A stretch of 64,000 bases of DNA from Rhodopirellula sp. P2 (GCF_028768465.1 NZ_CP118225.1:7173001-7237000); one strand, 5' to 3'; shown: positions 35,661-44,881, numbered from the stretch's first letter. Numbers and translations are program-made. The notes: a model not told the origin generated them from the sequence alone.

Positions 35661-37887
35661 GCGACGGCGTCACGGGGTCTTCGCCCCGATAGCACTGGAC
35701 GGCGTGGTCCCGGTACCAATTCGCGGCCGCTCGCAGCTCTTCATGCGAGGAACTGGTGATCGTTTCCTCCTCCAGACGCGAGGCAAAGCGATGGAGCGTT
35801 TCGCTCGGTCGCCGAATCCATCCCAACCGCCGCACCCGTCGGTCCATCCGGCGACGCTCTGCCGCCAAACGCACGCTCCGTTGATCATCGACCTTGTGCC
35901 GATTGCGTCGCCACAACAGTGTCACCAAGAACACCAGCAGGGGGATCTGCAACCAGCGAAACAGGGTCACCAAGGTGTCCGTGGTTCGCACCGATGCCCA
36001 CCATCGCAGCACGGGCGCAAACCAGCTGCTCGTGACGTCTTCGGCTTGCTCCGCTCCCCCGGCACCTCCCGCACTCGCCAGCGACAGCTCTTTTCGTCGC
36101 ATCGAAAGGAACGAGCGACCGGGAGTGGACTCAACCGGCAACCACCGAGAAGCCTCGTCGTCGTAGTACTCCACCCACGCATGAGCATCCCGATTGCGGG
36201 CCACGTACATGTCACCAGCCTCGTTGAGTTCCGTCATCACGTAGCCCGTCACGTAACGCGTCGGCACGCCCACCGTCCGCAGCATCAGCGCCGTCGCACT
36301 GGCAAACAGTTCGCAGTGCGCCCGATGCCGGCTCTGGAGAAAGTGCGTCAGCGGGTCCAGCCCGTCTGGAACCGTCACGGGATCGAGCGAATAGGAAAAA
36401 TTATCTTGGAAGAATTGCGTCACTCGCTCTGCCCGCTCCGCATCTGACTTGGCACCCACCATCAAGCGTTGCGTCAGACTCTCTATCTCGGAGCGGATTT
36501 CAGATTCCACCCGAACCATGACATCGCGATCATCGGGACTCAATGTTTCGGCCGGCGGTTGCTCTTGCACCCCCGCCACCCAAGGCCAACGGACTTCGAC
36601 GCCGTAGCCCAACACCCCGTGTGGTGTGATCCCAATCCCGTCGCCTGCCAATTCGATCCAGCGCGACGATGCGGGCAAGAAAACCTTGCGGCCTTTGCTC
36701 GGGTCACCATGAATCTCGACCACGCCGACAAATTGCCCGCCACCCAGGTCATTGCCTGCGACGCCATTCCAATTCAGCAATTCAATGGACGGATCGACCT
36801 CCTCTTCCAGCACACCGATCCGCATGGAATAGCGTTTGCGAACGTGTTCATCGGGATCCTGAAGCAGCGTGGTTGCGACTCCCTCCGGTTGCAAGAAACG
36901 AGCTTCAGCGACACGCCGCACACCACTGCCAGGCGGCGACTGGAACACCCATTTCCGGGACGTTCGCCAACGTCCGCTGCTGTAGGAATCGTAAACGTTG
37001 CCACGGAGATACCCGGGTTCCGTGTCAGCAAACGCACTCAACGCGATCGCCGCCGGATCGCTCAAGATGGACTCTCGGACGTTGCCCAATCTCGAACCGC
37101 TGACATAGCGATCCGTCCCGCCCCAACCCCGGCTTGAACTGGCATCCAATCGATCGTTGAGCTGAGCCATCACTCCGGCTTGCACATCTGGCAAGAACAG
37201 AATGGTCGCATGAGTCGTTGCAGACGCCACGACCAACATGGCGAACAAAGCCATGAACTGATACAGCGTCCCACTGATTCGCTTGGCCCCCTCGGAGTGC
37301 GAGCGAAGCCCCGCGACCTGCAAACGATTCGAAGACGCGGTGCTCATTGCCCGTGTCGCAAGGACAAAACCGATGCACACCGTCAGTCCCAATGCCGTTT
37401 GCGCAGTCACGGTGGAACTCAACCCACCGCCGGCAACCGCCATCAAAACCGTGAGCATCCCCAACACCAACATCATGACGTGCCCACCCCGTGGCCAATG
37501 GACCCACAGCACACACAGCAACATCAACGAGGCATGCCCAATCGAATCCACCGCAACCAACAACACATTGGGTGTGCCTTGCAGCGCAGGATAAAAACGC
37601 CAACCGAAGACAATCAGGATCGACCCCAGCAGCGAGGCAAACAACACCGCACCACGGATCAAACGAGCCTTCCAGCTCACCGGCGCAGCACTGGGTTCCG
37701 GCCACCGCATGCGAACCAGCACCACCACGATCAGGCTGACCGTGGCGACAAACATGCAAGCCGGTGTGGTTTCAAACGTCCCACCAAGGAACGCGGCCAA
37801 ACCAAACGTCAACGCTCCCAAGACGACTCGATCATCCGCCAACCAATCCCGCCAATCCAACGCGTCCTCCCGTGCAAAAGCCGTCAT
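35626..37887 (-). CDS. Membrane-bound transglutaminase-like protein
   Basis: 753 residues from ATG 37887, which overlaps the DUF58 stop (ATGA). The first 280 residues contain several membrane helices, then comes an outer region, a transglutaminase-like domain and a last helix (PLLVFLVTLLWRR) followed by a basic tail. The catalytic triad is complete: RAHCELFASATALMLR, DAHAWVEYYDD and LPVESTPGR. It belongs with the MoxR and DUF58 genes in a common three-gene unit of bacteria. The target protein or peptide is unknown. Confidence 0.92.
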   Translation of the reverse strand: MTAFAREDALDWRDWLADDRVVLGALTFGLAAFLGGTFETTPACMFVATVSLIVVVLVRMRWPEPSAAPVSWKARLIRGAVLFASLLGSILIVFGWRFYPALQGTPNVLLVAVDSIGHASLMLLCVLWVHWPRGGHVMMLVLGMLTVLMAVAGGGLSSTVTAQTALGLTVCIGFVLATRAMSTASSNRLQVAGLRSHSEGAKRISGTLYQFMALFAMLVVASATTHATILFLPDVQAGVMAQLNDRLDASSSRGWGGTDRYVSGSRLGNVRESILSDPAAIALSAFADTEPGYLRGNVYDSYSSGRWRTSRKWVFQSPPGSGVRRVAEARFLQPEGVATTLLQDPDEHVRKRYSMRIGVLEEEVDPSIELLNWNGVAGNDLGGGQFVGVVEIHGDPSKGRKVFLPASSRWIELAGDGIGITPHGVLGYGVEVRWPWVAGVQEQPPAETLSPDDRDVMVRVESEIRSEIESLTQRLMVGAKSDAERAERVTQFFQDNFSYSLDPVTVPDGLDPLTHFLQSRHRAHCELFASATALMLRTVGVPTRYVTGYVMTELNEAGDMYVARNRDAHAWVEYYDDEASRWLPVESTPGRSFLSMRRKELSLASAGGAGGAEQAEDVTSSWFAPVLRWWASVRTTDTLVTLFRWLQIPLLVFLVTLLWRRNRHKVDDQRSVRLAAERRRMDRRVRRLGWIRRPSETLHRFASRLEEETITSSSHEELRAAANWYRDHAVQCYRGEDPVTPSLTRKNVSSVQT

Positions 37888-39230
37888 GCGAGAGTCTCCG
37901 TGGGCGGTTGAATGGTGTTGAAAACAGGGACATTGCCAAACGCTTCCTGCGGTTCTGAATTGATATTCAACCACATCAAATCCGGCAGCCCAGAAAGATC
38001 CACGTCATCGCTTCCTCGGCGAGAAAACACGACGCCGTGGAAGGTTCCGCCCGCCTGCGGCATGGCCTGCAAAACCTCTTGCGCGGTTGCTTCATCAACC
38101 GCCTCGGCTTCCGCCAAAGCCATCAACAGCGGCGTCGGGTCGGATGCCCCTTCGCACAAAACCGAACGCAAATTCCCGTTGCGTTCCTGACTTTGAATCA
38201 CCGAAGGAGCCTGCCAGGGAACGACCAGACGCACTTGCACGTTGGCTCCCACCAAGGTTTCCAACCCAGCCGAAGCGATCGACAGCAATCGTTCCAGCGA
38301 AACGTCTTCGTCGGCGGACAATCGCCGCCAACGCGAAGCGAAGATGGCACGGGTATCCGCTTCGCCTGGCGTGGTGTCAATGAAGACTGTGACCGTCTGC
38401 TTGGCCGCCGAATTGAACTCTCGCAAAATGGGTTTGCCCAATCGAGCCCAGGACGCAAAGTCCCATCGCCGAACCGGCATCCCCGCTCGGTACTCGCGAC
38501 TGCCAACGTAGTGCTGGTGATCACCTTGCGACAAACCAACGGCCAACCCTCGAAGGCTGGTGTGGATGGCTTGCCACGAAATGTCGCTGTCCCAATCAAG
38601 TCGCCGGGGCGTGATCACCATCGACTCCCCGCTGTCGATCCATTGCGTTGATCGAAACAAGTGGAACGGAAACAACGACTCCACACGGACAGGCGGCATC
38701 ACATGCACCCCTCGCCGCAGGAAGGTCAACGATTGGTTCGTCGTTGCGGTCTCACCAGGAGCGATCTCGGGAATCCACTGCTTTGCAGCAGCATCCACGG
38801 TGATCTGAAGGTCTCCTCGACTGCTCTTTCGGCGGTTGGGGTCCAATCCCACCGACAAGCTCAACGCCGGCAACCGACCTTGATGAATCAGTGAGACACG
38901 TGCCACAAATTCCTCCCCCGCTCGAACCGCCAAGGGCACATCCAATGTCGCTTTCAAACGTGGCGACATGACTCGGTTGATTCCCCAACCAACCACAAAC
39001 ATGGCGAAGCAACTGGCGAACATCCCCATCCAGGGATAGCCCCAAACAATGTTCATCGACACGATGCCAATCAACAACAGGGTCACTGAACCGCCTGTCA
39101 AACTCCGACGCAGCGCCAGCCACCAGCCAATGGGGTTGCACCACCGCAGAGCTTTCAAAAACATGCGTCTTCGCGACCAGCGTGTGCTCCGCGTGGCAGA
39201 GGATTCCCGTTGCATTGGTGGCCTATTCAA
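37884..39230 (-). CDS. DUF58 protein
   Basis: 448 residues. Two membrane helices (SVTLLLIGIVSMNIVWGY and MGMFASCFAMFVVGWGIN) follow the N-terminus. The DUF58 motif GSREYRAGMPVRRWDFASWARLGKPILREF is present, with a vWA-like fold after it (TVTVFIDTTPG). It overlaps the MoxR gene by four bases and the transglutaminase gene by four bases. Such proteins are thought to work with MoxR ATPases in assembly at the membrane. Confidence 0.92.
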   Translation of the reverse strand: MNRPPMQRESSATRSTRWSRRRMFLKALRWCNPIGWWLALRRSLTGGSVTLLLIGIVSMNIVWGYPWMGMFASCFAMFVVGWGINRVMSPRLKATLDVPLAVRAGEEFVARVSLIHQGRLPALSLSVGLDPNRRKSSRGDLQITVDAAAKQWIPEIAPGETATTNQSLTFLRRGVHVMPPVRVESLFPFHLFRSTQWIDSGESMVITPRRLDWDSDISWQAIHTSLRGLAVGLSQGDHQHYVGSREYRAGMPVRRWDFASWARLGKPILREFNSAAKQTVTVFIDTTPGEADTRAIFASRWRRLSADEDVSLERLLSIASAGLETLVGANVQVRLVVPWQAPSVIQSQERNGNLRSVLCEGASDPTPLLMALAEAEAVDEATAQEVLQAMPQAGGTFHGVVFSRRGSDDVDLSGLPDLMWLNINSEPQEAFGNVPVFNTIQPPTETLA

Positions 39231-40243
39231 ACTGGGACGGGAACCTGGTCCACGATCGACGCAACGATTTGGCGACTCTCATTGGATGTCGCGGTTCCGT
39301 GGCGTGTGCTCACCCGGTGTGCCAAGACGGCGGTTGCCAATTGCTGAACGTCATCGGGCAAGACAAAGTCTCGGCCCATCAACACGGCGCGCGCCTGGGA
39401 GGCACGCATCAGCATTTTGCTGCCCCGCGGACTGCACCCCACCCGCAACCGAGAATCTTGTCGGGTGGCCGTGGCCAAAGCGACAACGTAAGCAGCCACC
39501 TTGCGGTCGGTTCGAATTTGGCGGACCCAAGTTTGAAGCAATGTCAATTCGTCGGCGTGCATGACCGGCTTCAATCCGGCCACGGGTTCCGCTTCGGATT
39601 GATCCAACAGCAAATCGATTTCACTTTCCATGTCGGGATAATCCATCGTCAGCCGAAACAGAAACCGGTCAAGCTGCGATTCCGGCAGCGGGAAGGTGCC
39701 TTCAAATCCCGCCGGGTTCTGGGTCGCAATCACCATGAACGGGTGCTTCAAGTCATAGCGTTCGCCATCGATCGTGACCTGCGATTCCGCCATCGCTTCC
39801 AACAGCGCACTCTGCGTTCGTGGGGACGCTCGGTTGACCTCATCGGCCACCAACAGATTGCAGAACACGGGCCCCGGGCGAAACTCAAACTCACCCTTGG
39901 ATTGCAAGTAAATCGGTCCGCCCAAAATGTCCGCTGGCAACAAGTCAGGCGTGCACTGAATCCGTTGGTATTCCAAATCAATCAATCGCGAAACCGATTT
40001 CGCGAGCGTTGTCTTGCCCACGCCAGGAACATCTTCCAGCAACACGGAGCCTTCCGCCAACAGCGCGATCAACAACGCTTCGATCACATCCTCTTTCCCG
40101 CGAATCACCTGACGCAACCGGGTCGAAACCTCTTGCAAGTGCCGCCAGGGTAACTGCAGCTCATCCGGCAAATTGGACTTGAATTCAGAGGAGGCCGACA
40201 ACGTTTCTGCTGGAGGCGTCACAGGTTGAGCGGGAGAATACAA
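39227..40243 (-). CDS. MoxR-family AAA+ ATPase
   Basis: 338 residues. Walker A is LLEDVPGVGKTTLAKSV, Walker B is NLLVADEVNRASPRTQSALLEAM, and sensor 1 is MVIATQNPAGFEGTFPLPESQLDRF. It is a chaperone-like ATPase and is the first gene of the MoxR-DUF58-transglutaminase operon. The 190 bp upstream up to the next gene show no clear feature. Confidence 0.95.
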   Translation of the reverse strand: MYSPAQPVTPPAETLSASSEFKSNLPDELQLPWRHLQEVSTRLRQVIRGKEDVIEALLIALLAEGSVLLEDVPGVGKTTLAKSVSRLIDLEYQRIQCTPDLLPADILGGPIYLQSKGEFEFRPGPVFCNLLVADEVNRASPRTQSALLEAMAESQVTIDGERYDLKHPFMVIATQNPAGFEGTFPLPESQLDRFLFRLTMDYPDMESEIDLLLDQSEAEPVAGLKPVMHADELTLLQTWVRQIRTDRKVAAYVVALATATRQDSRLRVGCSPRGSKMLMRASQARAVLMGRDFVLPDDVQQLATAVLAHRVSTRHGTATSNESRQIVASIVDQVPVPV

Positions 40244-40434
40244 AACGAATCACGCAAGATGAGAGGACGAGTGAATTGCAAAGAAAGCAGAAGCGTTCGA
40301 GGTGGCACCTGACTTTTGAAACAGCCGCTGGATTGGACTGCCGTTGGATTCGGGAAGTTCGATCAGAGGATACCGTTTCGTCACGGGGATCGATCCTGCC
40401 GGGGAACCAGGTGTGTGTTGGAGTCTGGAGTTCG

Positions 40435-40830
40435 CTATTCGTTGGAGCGGGTGGGTTCTTTGTCAGCCTTTGTCTTGACCAAGCAATGAAAGCCATAGCA
40501 GGGCTCTTCGTCTTCGCGTTCTTCCATTGAGGACTCAAGCATTTCCTGAACCTGACTCATGCGGTCCGCGTCGAGCGCCATCGACAACACTCGCTGCTGC
40601 CCATCGGGTCCCAAGACGGCCGTGGTCAAAACGGCGACGCTGCCGGGATGCTTCAAAGCTTCGATGATGTTCTCTCCCACCTGCTGTTCAGCGTTTTTGA
40701 TCGTGGTCACAAACTGCGTCAACTGCGCGCTATCGGGAGGATTGGCCACCCGAAATTGAGACAGGTCCTCGCCGCTGGGGCGAACGGCTGGAGCATCGTC
40801 GGAAGGAGAAGAAAAGCTTGGTGAATTCAT
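40435..40830 (-). CDS. Conserved-looking small acidic protein, unknown
   Basis: 131 residues, soluble. It starts with a Ser/Pro-rich stretch and continues with a helical middle (LTQFVTTIKNAEQQVGENIIEALKHPGSVAVLTTAVLGPDGQQRVLSMALD) and an acidic segment (EEREDEEPCYGFHCLVK). I do not recognise a family. The ORF is clean and follows the codon use of its neighbours, so I take it as real. Confidence 0.6.
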   Translation of the reverse strand: MNSPSFSSPSDDAPAVRPSGEDLSQFRVANPPDSAQLTQFVTTIKNAEQQVGENIIEALKHPGSVAVLTTAVLGPDGQQRVLSMALDADRMSQVQEMLESSMEEREDEEPCYGFHCLVKTKADKEPTRSNE

Positions 40831-40967
40831 GAACGCCCAGCGAAACAGAGAGGATCAAAACGGAGACAAGACGGGTCCATCAAACCGGCCACCCTTTGCG
40901 AATCGAGGTGCTTCTGCCAACAGGCGTCACGAACATTCATCCCATTTCCAGGGGAGTGGCGGACGGT

Positions 40968-41432
40968 TCAGACATCATCATAAGGCTTCACCATCTTGCG
41001 ATGCGGCAAAGAAATTTCGGTGAAGGTTTCTCCAATCGGGGTGTAGCCCAATTTTTCATAGAAACCGATCGCTGTCTCTCGGGCATGCAATTGGAATTGG
41101 GTGTATCCCCGCTGCTCCAGGGAGGCCTCGACTTCGGCCAACAACTTGGCGCCAATGCCTTCGCCTTGCCGGTCTGGAGCAACCGCCATCTGCCGCAATT
41201 TGACCGAACTGGACGTCAAGGGCTTGGCCGAGACCACCGCCGCCAATTTTTCGGAACCATTCCGCAATCCAAAGTGCAGTTCGGCGTATTCACCGTCCAA
41301 TTCCTCCGCCGTCAGCTTCAGCCCCAGCGGTTCGCGCAGCACGGAATGCCTGAGATCCAGTGCCTCCTGGTACAACGGAGTGCACCATTCGATTTCAAGG
41401 AATTCCAATCGTCTGCCTCCCGGTCTCGTCAA
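40968..41432 (-). CDS. GNAT-family N-acetyltransferase
   Basis: 154 residues. The acetyl-CoA binding motif LRQMAVAPDRQGEGIGAKLLAEVE is complete, and the C-terminal ARETAIGFYEKLGYTPIGETFTEISLPHRKM agrees with the YjcF/ElaA-like group. It probably acetylates a small molecule or a protein amine; the substrate is unknown. A start after the first six residues is possible. Confidence 0.88.
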   Translation of the reverse strand: MTRPGGRRLEFLEIEWCTPLYQEALDLRHSVLREPLGLKLTAEELDGEYAELHFGLRNGSEKLAAVVSAKPLTSSSVKLRQMAVAPDRQGEGIGAKLLAEVEASLEQRGYTQFQLHARETAIGFYEKLGYTPIGETFTEISLPHRKMVKPYDDV

Positions 41433-41492
41433 ACGTCTCGTTGCGCGCCTCTTGGCTCGGACAGGGACGATTGTAGCGGACTCAGCAGGTTT

Positions 41493-42371
41493 TCACTCGT
41501 ACTCGTCGAATTCGTCGGGATCGCCGCAAAGCGGATCGAGAACCAAGCCACTCCAGTCCACCATCCGAGTCGCGGTGGGCCACAGACTGAAGATCCCCGC
41601 CATCGCAACAACCGTTGCGAGCTCATCCAACACCCAAGGCAGCTCGACGCGAGCAAACAAACACCCCGCCGCGGAGAAGCAGGCGGCGGAAATCAAAATC
41701 CCAACGCGGTGGGCCGACGCGACCCGGCGACTGACCCGGCACGACAAGTAGATGTTCCGACTCGGATTGTCCCACTGAGCAATGAAACTGCGAAGCGCCA
41801 CACCGCGAGGGTAGTGCCGCAGGCCGTTGAGCAACGACTCATGACGACACTTCAAATAAAGCCTGGGCAACTGAAAGTGAACCAGCCCCCCCGCCACCAA
41901 CATGGCAATCGCCAACCCCATGAACCACCAAGGCGAAACCAGCGGTGCCAGCCGGTCGTCGCTTGAGGCTCGCAACGTCACGGCGTGCGCCAGACTGGTT
42001 TGAAGCGGAAAAGCGGCTAGCACAATCAAGCAGACACGCAGGAAACGTCGCTCCGCTCCCAAATTTGTCAGCCGCAGCTTCCGACGCGTCCAAGCCGGGA
42101 AACGGTGCCTCACCCGTGCCCCAAGCGCTCGCGAGAACAGCGGGAACGCGTACGCGATGGTCACCACGAACAACAACAGAGCGACTCCCCCGTTCGACCA
42201 CGCGATCATCTCGTGACTGAGCGACGACAACACCAGCAAAAGCTGAGTCGTTTCCGTCACCACGCATGCCAATGACATGCCCAATGCGATCGCCCCCACC
42301 GCGGCCAATGACATGGCCACCGAGCGAGTGGATTGCTTGACGACAGACGCAGGTGCTGGTTTCCAGAGCAA
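41493..42371 (-). CDS. Integral membrane protein, unknown
   Basis: 292 residues with about six hydrophobic segments (SMSLAAVGAIALGMSLACVV, GGVALLLFVVTIAYAFPLF, VCLIVLAAFPLQTSLAH, WWFMGLAIAMLVAGGLVHF, GILISAACFSAAGCLFA, LATVVAMAGIFSLW). The C-terminus is acidic (CGDPDEFDEYE). I do not recognise the family. It lies beside the GNAT gene on the same strand. Confidence 0.7.
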   Translation of the reverse strand: MLWKPAPASVVKQSTRSVAMSLAAVGAIALGMSLACVVTETTQLLLVLSSLSHEMIAWSNGGVALLLFVVTIAYAFPLFSRALGARVRHRFPAWTRRKLRLTNLGAERRFLRVCLIVLAAFPLQTSLAHAVTLRASSDDRLAPLVSPWWFMGLAIAMLVAGGLVHFQLPRLYLKCRHESLLNGLRHYPRGVALRSFIAQWDNPSRNIYLSCRVSRRVASAHRVGILISAACFSAAGCLFARVELPWVLDELATVVAMAGIFSLWPTATRMVDWSGLVLDPLCGDPDEFDEYE

Positions 42372-42810
42372 GGGGAAAGCCCGTTGATGCAGCGCTCACG
42401 CACCAGCAAGCTGTTCAACGGCAATGACAACCGTCGACAAGCCAAGGACTGGGGTGGCAGGGTGTGGGGAAAAGGAAAAGAGGTTCGCTGAGACTTCCCC
42501 CACTCAATCGCACCAAGTCGTTTGAGTGGGAACAACCGCCATGTCCACCATGCAATTCGGGTGTGCTGGCAACCACAACGGCTCATCAATCACCGGACAC
42601 ACTAATTCCCCAAGTCGTTCAAGGCAAACACTTTACGGACCACCCTTAGGGAGTGCGGCCACCCCCTGCCAGGACAACCCCATCAGGCGTCAGATCCCAA
42701 CGCCTTGCTCGCGTGACCAAACGTGTCACGGGACAAGCGAACAATCCTTTCAGTGAGACGTGCCCCACACGTCACTTCGGCCTCCCGCCCCACTGACGAA
42801 GGTTTTTCGA
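42372..42810. other. Gene-free 439-bp stretch
   Basis: No credible gene. It holds the 19-bp palindrome at 42712-42730, which is the same sequence as at 61896-61914. The rest shows nothing assignable. Confidence 0.6.
42712..42730. promoter_or_regulatory. 19-bp palindrome, candidate operator
   Basis: CGTGACCAAACGTGTCACG: 6-bp arms and a 7-bp spacer. It lies 80 bp upstream of the 106-residue QLSLF protein and is identical to 61896-61914, which is upstream of recA. Either a regulatory site or a small hairpin is possible. Confidence 0.4.
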
Positions 42811-43131
42811 ATGACTCAGCTTTCCCTCTTCGACGCCATCGCACCGACTTCGCCCGTGATCGCCTCGGTCTCCGTGACCGCAGCACCGAAGACCAAGGGC
42901 GCCAACAACGGGTCCGAATCCACACTGCTGGCCCTGGCGGAACTGATTCGCCAAGGACGAGAACAACTCGAAGCCCAACGGTCATCCACCGAACGTCCCA
43001 TTCAGCGAATCGGCGATCTCGCCCAGGCCGTTTTGCGTCGCCACGATTTGGTGGCTCGCCGCCGCGCCGCGTCGCAACAGAAGGCCAGCGACTTTGACGC
43101 CGCCGCCGACAACGTTCAGGTCGCTTCCTGA
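42811..43131 (+). CDS. 106-residue protein with N-terminal QLSLF motif
   Basis: The protein begins MTQLSLFDAIAP. QLSLF fits the consensus by which proteins bind the DNA polymerase sliding clamp. A variable Ala/Pro part follows, then a helical, basic end (LLALAELIRQGREQLEAQRSS and AQAVLRRHDLVARRR). I do not recognise a family. The reading frame extends upstream, but the ATG at 42811 gives a compact start. Its 3' end overlaps the convergent LapA gene by 16 bp. It stands 440 bp before imuA, which suggests but does not prove a link with translesion synthesis. Confidence 0.7.
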   Translation: MTQLSLFDAIAPTSPVIASVSVTAAPKTKGANNGSESTLLALAELIRQGREQLEAQRSSTERPIQRIGDLAQAVLRRHDLVARRRAASQQKASDFDAAADNVQVAS

Positions 43132-43472
43132 TCCAAGCCGATGGAAGCTTCGGCTGTTTGGTTGTCTGCGCCCCCATTTTCCTTCGTGGAAGACGCTTTC
43201 TTGGCGGGAGCCTCCTGTTGCTTGGCTCCCGACTCCCGGGCTGACTGAGTTCGGGCGGCCTGAGCCTTGTGACGACTGCGAATTCTCCATGCCGTCATCA
43301 AACATCCCAGCACAAAGCTGACACCGGAACAGCCCAGCAGCAGCAACGTCAGTGGGTATTCACCACTGAAAAACAGAATCGTGAGCGGCACCGAGTCTTG
43401 GTTTTGAAACGCCACGATGACGACGACCAAGACGGCCAGCAACGACAAAAACCAGCGGATTTTCTGGAGCAT
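43116..43472 (-). CDS. LapA/DUF1049-family membrane protein
   Basis: 118 residues. Two membrane helices (WFLSLLAVLVVVIVAFQNQDSVPLTILF and LTLLLLGCSGVSFVLGCLMTAW) and the FQNQDSVPL motif match the LapA family, which helps lipopolysaccharide assembly in proteobacteria. The tail is basic, then low-complexity. It is convergent with the QLSLF gene and divergent from imuA. Confidence 0.85.
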   Translation of the reverse strand: MLQKIRWFLSLLAVLVVVIVAFQNQDSVPLTILFFSGEYPLTLLLLGCSGVSFVLGCLMTAWRIRSRHKAQAARTQSARESGAKQQEAPAKKASSTKENGGADNQTAEASIGLDQEAT

Positions 43473-43514
43473 GTGAAATCGGCGAGGGTGATTTTTCGCG
43501 AAAAAAGGGATTTG

Positions 43515-43532
43515 CTAGCAAATGTTTGCTAG
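43515..43532. promoter_or_regulatory. Candidate SOS-type operator upstream of imuA
   Basis: CTAGCAAATGTTTGCTAG has 8-bp perfect arms with a 2-bp centre and ends 38 bp before the imuA ATG. Its core AGCAAAtGTTTGCT differs by one base from a second site at 43656-43669 in the gene. Confidence 0.55.
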
Positions 43533-43570
43533 GCTCAACGGACTGACCCAACCAGGCAGGCAACAAGACG

Positions 43571-44881
43571 ATGCCGAACAGCGTTTCCACCGAAAACCTC
43601 TCCGCCCCACGCCGCTTGACCGCGTCAATCAGCGTCTTGGAACGAGTTCCCGAACAGCAAACGTTTGCTTTCTGGGAAGAACCAGTGGCTCCTTCCACTG
43701 TAACCTCAATCACCAAGCGTCGTCACGCAGCCCCCCCGCTTCGACCTCCCGCTGGGAAAGCCAAGCGAAGCGACCACCACACCCCGCTTCCCTCTCCCTC
43801 TGGGACGGTCGGCCGAAGCGACCACCACACCCCACTTCACCCTCCCGCTGGGACGGTCGGCCGAAGCGACCACCACGCCCCACTTCACCCTCCCTCTGGG
43901 AGGGTCGAGCGAAGCGAGGGGAGGGCCGAACAGGAACCCACCACTCGCGAGGCGTTGCTGCAAAAACTGCGTCGCCAGGCCGAAGCGATCTCGGATCCGC
44001 GTGTCGCGACCGATTCCACGCCGCGATTTTCAACCGGGTCCTCGGTGCTGGATTCTTGGTTGCCCGGGGGCGGGATGCGGCGGGGCACGATCAGCGAATG
44101 GATTGCAGAAACGGAAGGCGGCGGGGCTGGCACGCTCTCCTTGCTCGCCGCAGCTCAAATGCTGGGAACGACTGGGCAACCTCCATCAGCGGCCCACGCT
44201 CACCACGACGGCCCCCTCATCGTCGTCGATCCCGGCGGTCACTTTTACGCTCCCGCTGCCGTTGCGTGTGGCATCCCCGCGGAACGCATCGTGTGGTGCC
44301 GCGTCACGAACCGGCGCGACGCGGTGTGGACGCTTGATCAAGCCCTGCGATGTGGCTCCGTCGCCGCGGTGTGGTCGATGCTGCCCTGGAACCTGAACGA
44401 CCGAGACGCTCGCCGCCTGCAACTCGCCGCCGAAACCGGGCAGACACCAGGCCTGCTCGTGCGAACCGCTTCCGCGGGCCGGCAGCCATCATTTGCTTCG
44501 GTGCGTTGGCACGTGCGATCCGTCCCGGCTCAGCCCGAACAAATCGTTCTGCTTCCCCGCTCACGCTCCGCTCTGCCACCCACCAACCTTCGTCGCCATC
44601 GCGATCTTCGAGTGGCTCACGTGACGATGCCTCGCGCGAAAACCAGCGTGGCTCGGCAAGCCTTCTTGGCGATCACCCCCGACGCGATGCTGCACGACTT
44701 GGATTCACGGCCCTTCCTCGCTGCCCACTCGAACATGGTCGGTGCCACCGCGACCACTGACACATCCACGGCAAACAATCATGAAAAGGCTGCTGTGCAT
44801 TTGGCTGCCCAACTGGCCCGTCCAACGTCGACGCGCCGCGAGCCTCCTCCGCGAGAACCCCAACGCCGCGCCGCCGGATAA
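43571..44881 (+). CDS. imuA: ImuA-type mutagenesis protein
   Basis: 436 residues. The RecA-like core starts at FSTGSSVLDSWLPGGGMRRGTISEWIAETEGGG, which is typical of ImuA (LPGGGL...G motif near residue 160). Later strands include PLIVVDPGGHFYAPAAVACGIPAERIVW and the AVWSMLPWNLNDRDARRLQLAAE helix. ImuA works with ImuB and DnaE2 in error-prone repair. Residues 57-120 are four 16-residue repeats (PLHPPAGTVGRSDHHA-like), encoded by 48-bp DNA repeats. An extra stretch of about 110 residues therefore precedes the core. The last 101 bp overlap imuB. No dnaE2 is in the window. Confidence 0.85.
   Translation: MPNSVSTENLSAPRRLTASISVLERVPEQQTFAFWEEPVAPSTVTSITKRRHAAPPLRPPAGKAKRSDHHTPLPSPSGTVGRSDHHTPLHPPAGTVGRSDHHAPLHPPSGRVERSEGRAEQEPTTREALLQKLRRQAEAISDPRVATDSTPRFSTGSSVLDSWLPGGGMRRGTISEWIAETEGGGAGTLSLLAAAQMLGTTGQPPSAAHAHHDGPLIVVDPGGHFYAPAAVACGIPAERIVWCRVTNRRDAVWTLDQALRCGSVAAVWSMLPWNLNDRDARRLQLAAETGQTPGLLVRTASAGRQPSFASVRWHVRSVPAQPEQIVLLPRSRSALPPTNLRRHRDLRVAHVTMPRAKTSVARQAFLAITPDAMLHDLDSRPFLAAHSNMVGATATTDTSTANNHEKAAVHLAAQLARPTSTRREPPPREPQRRAAG
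43656..43669. promoter_or_regulatory. Second AGCAAAyGTTTGCT palindrome, inside imuA
   Basis: AGCAAACGTTTGCT is a perfect 14-bp palindrome 85 bp into imuA. It matches the core of the site at 43515-43532, with 139 bp between the two centres. The pair looks like a double operator, but either could be chance in a coding region. Confidence 0.4.
43739..43930. repeat. Four 48-bp repeats translated in imuA
   Basis: Units at 43739, 43787, 43835 and 43883, each 48 bp (16 codons), of the form CTTCACCCTCCCGCTGGGACGG followed by a GAAGCGACCACCAC part; the last ends GGGAGGGTCGAGCGAAGCGAGGGGAGGG instead. The length keeps the frame. Related to 4494-4612 and 44925-45020. Confidence 0.9.
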
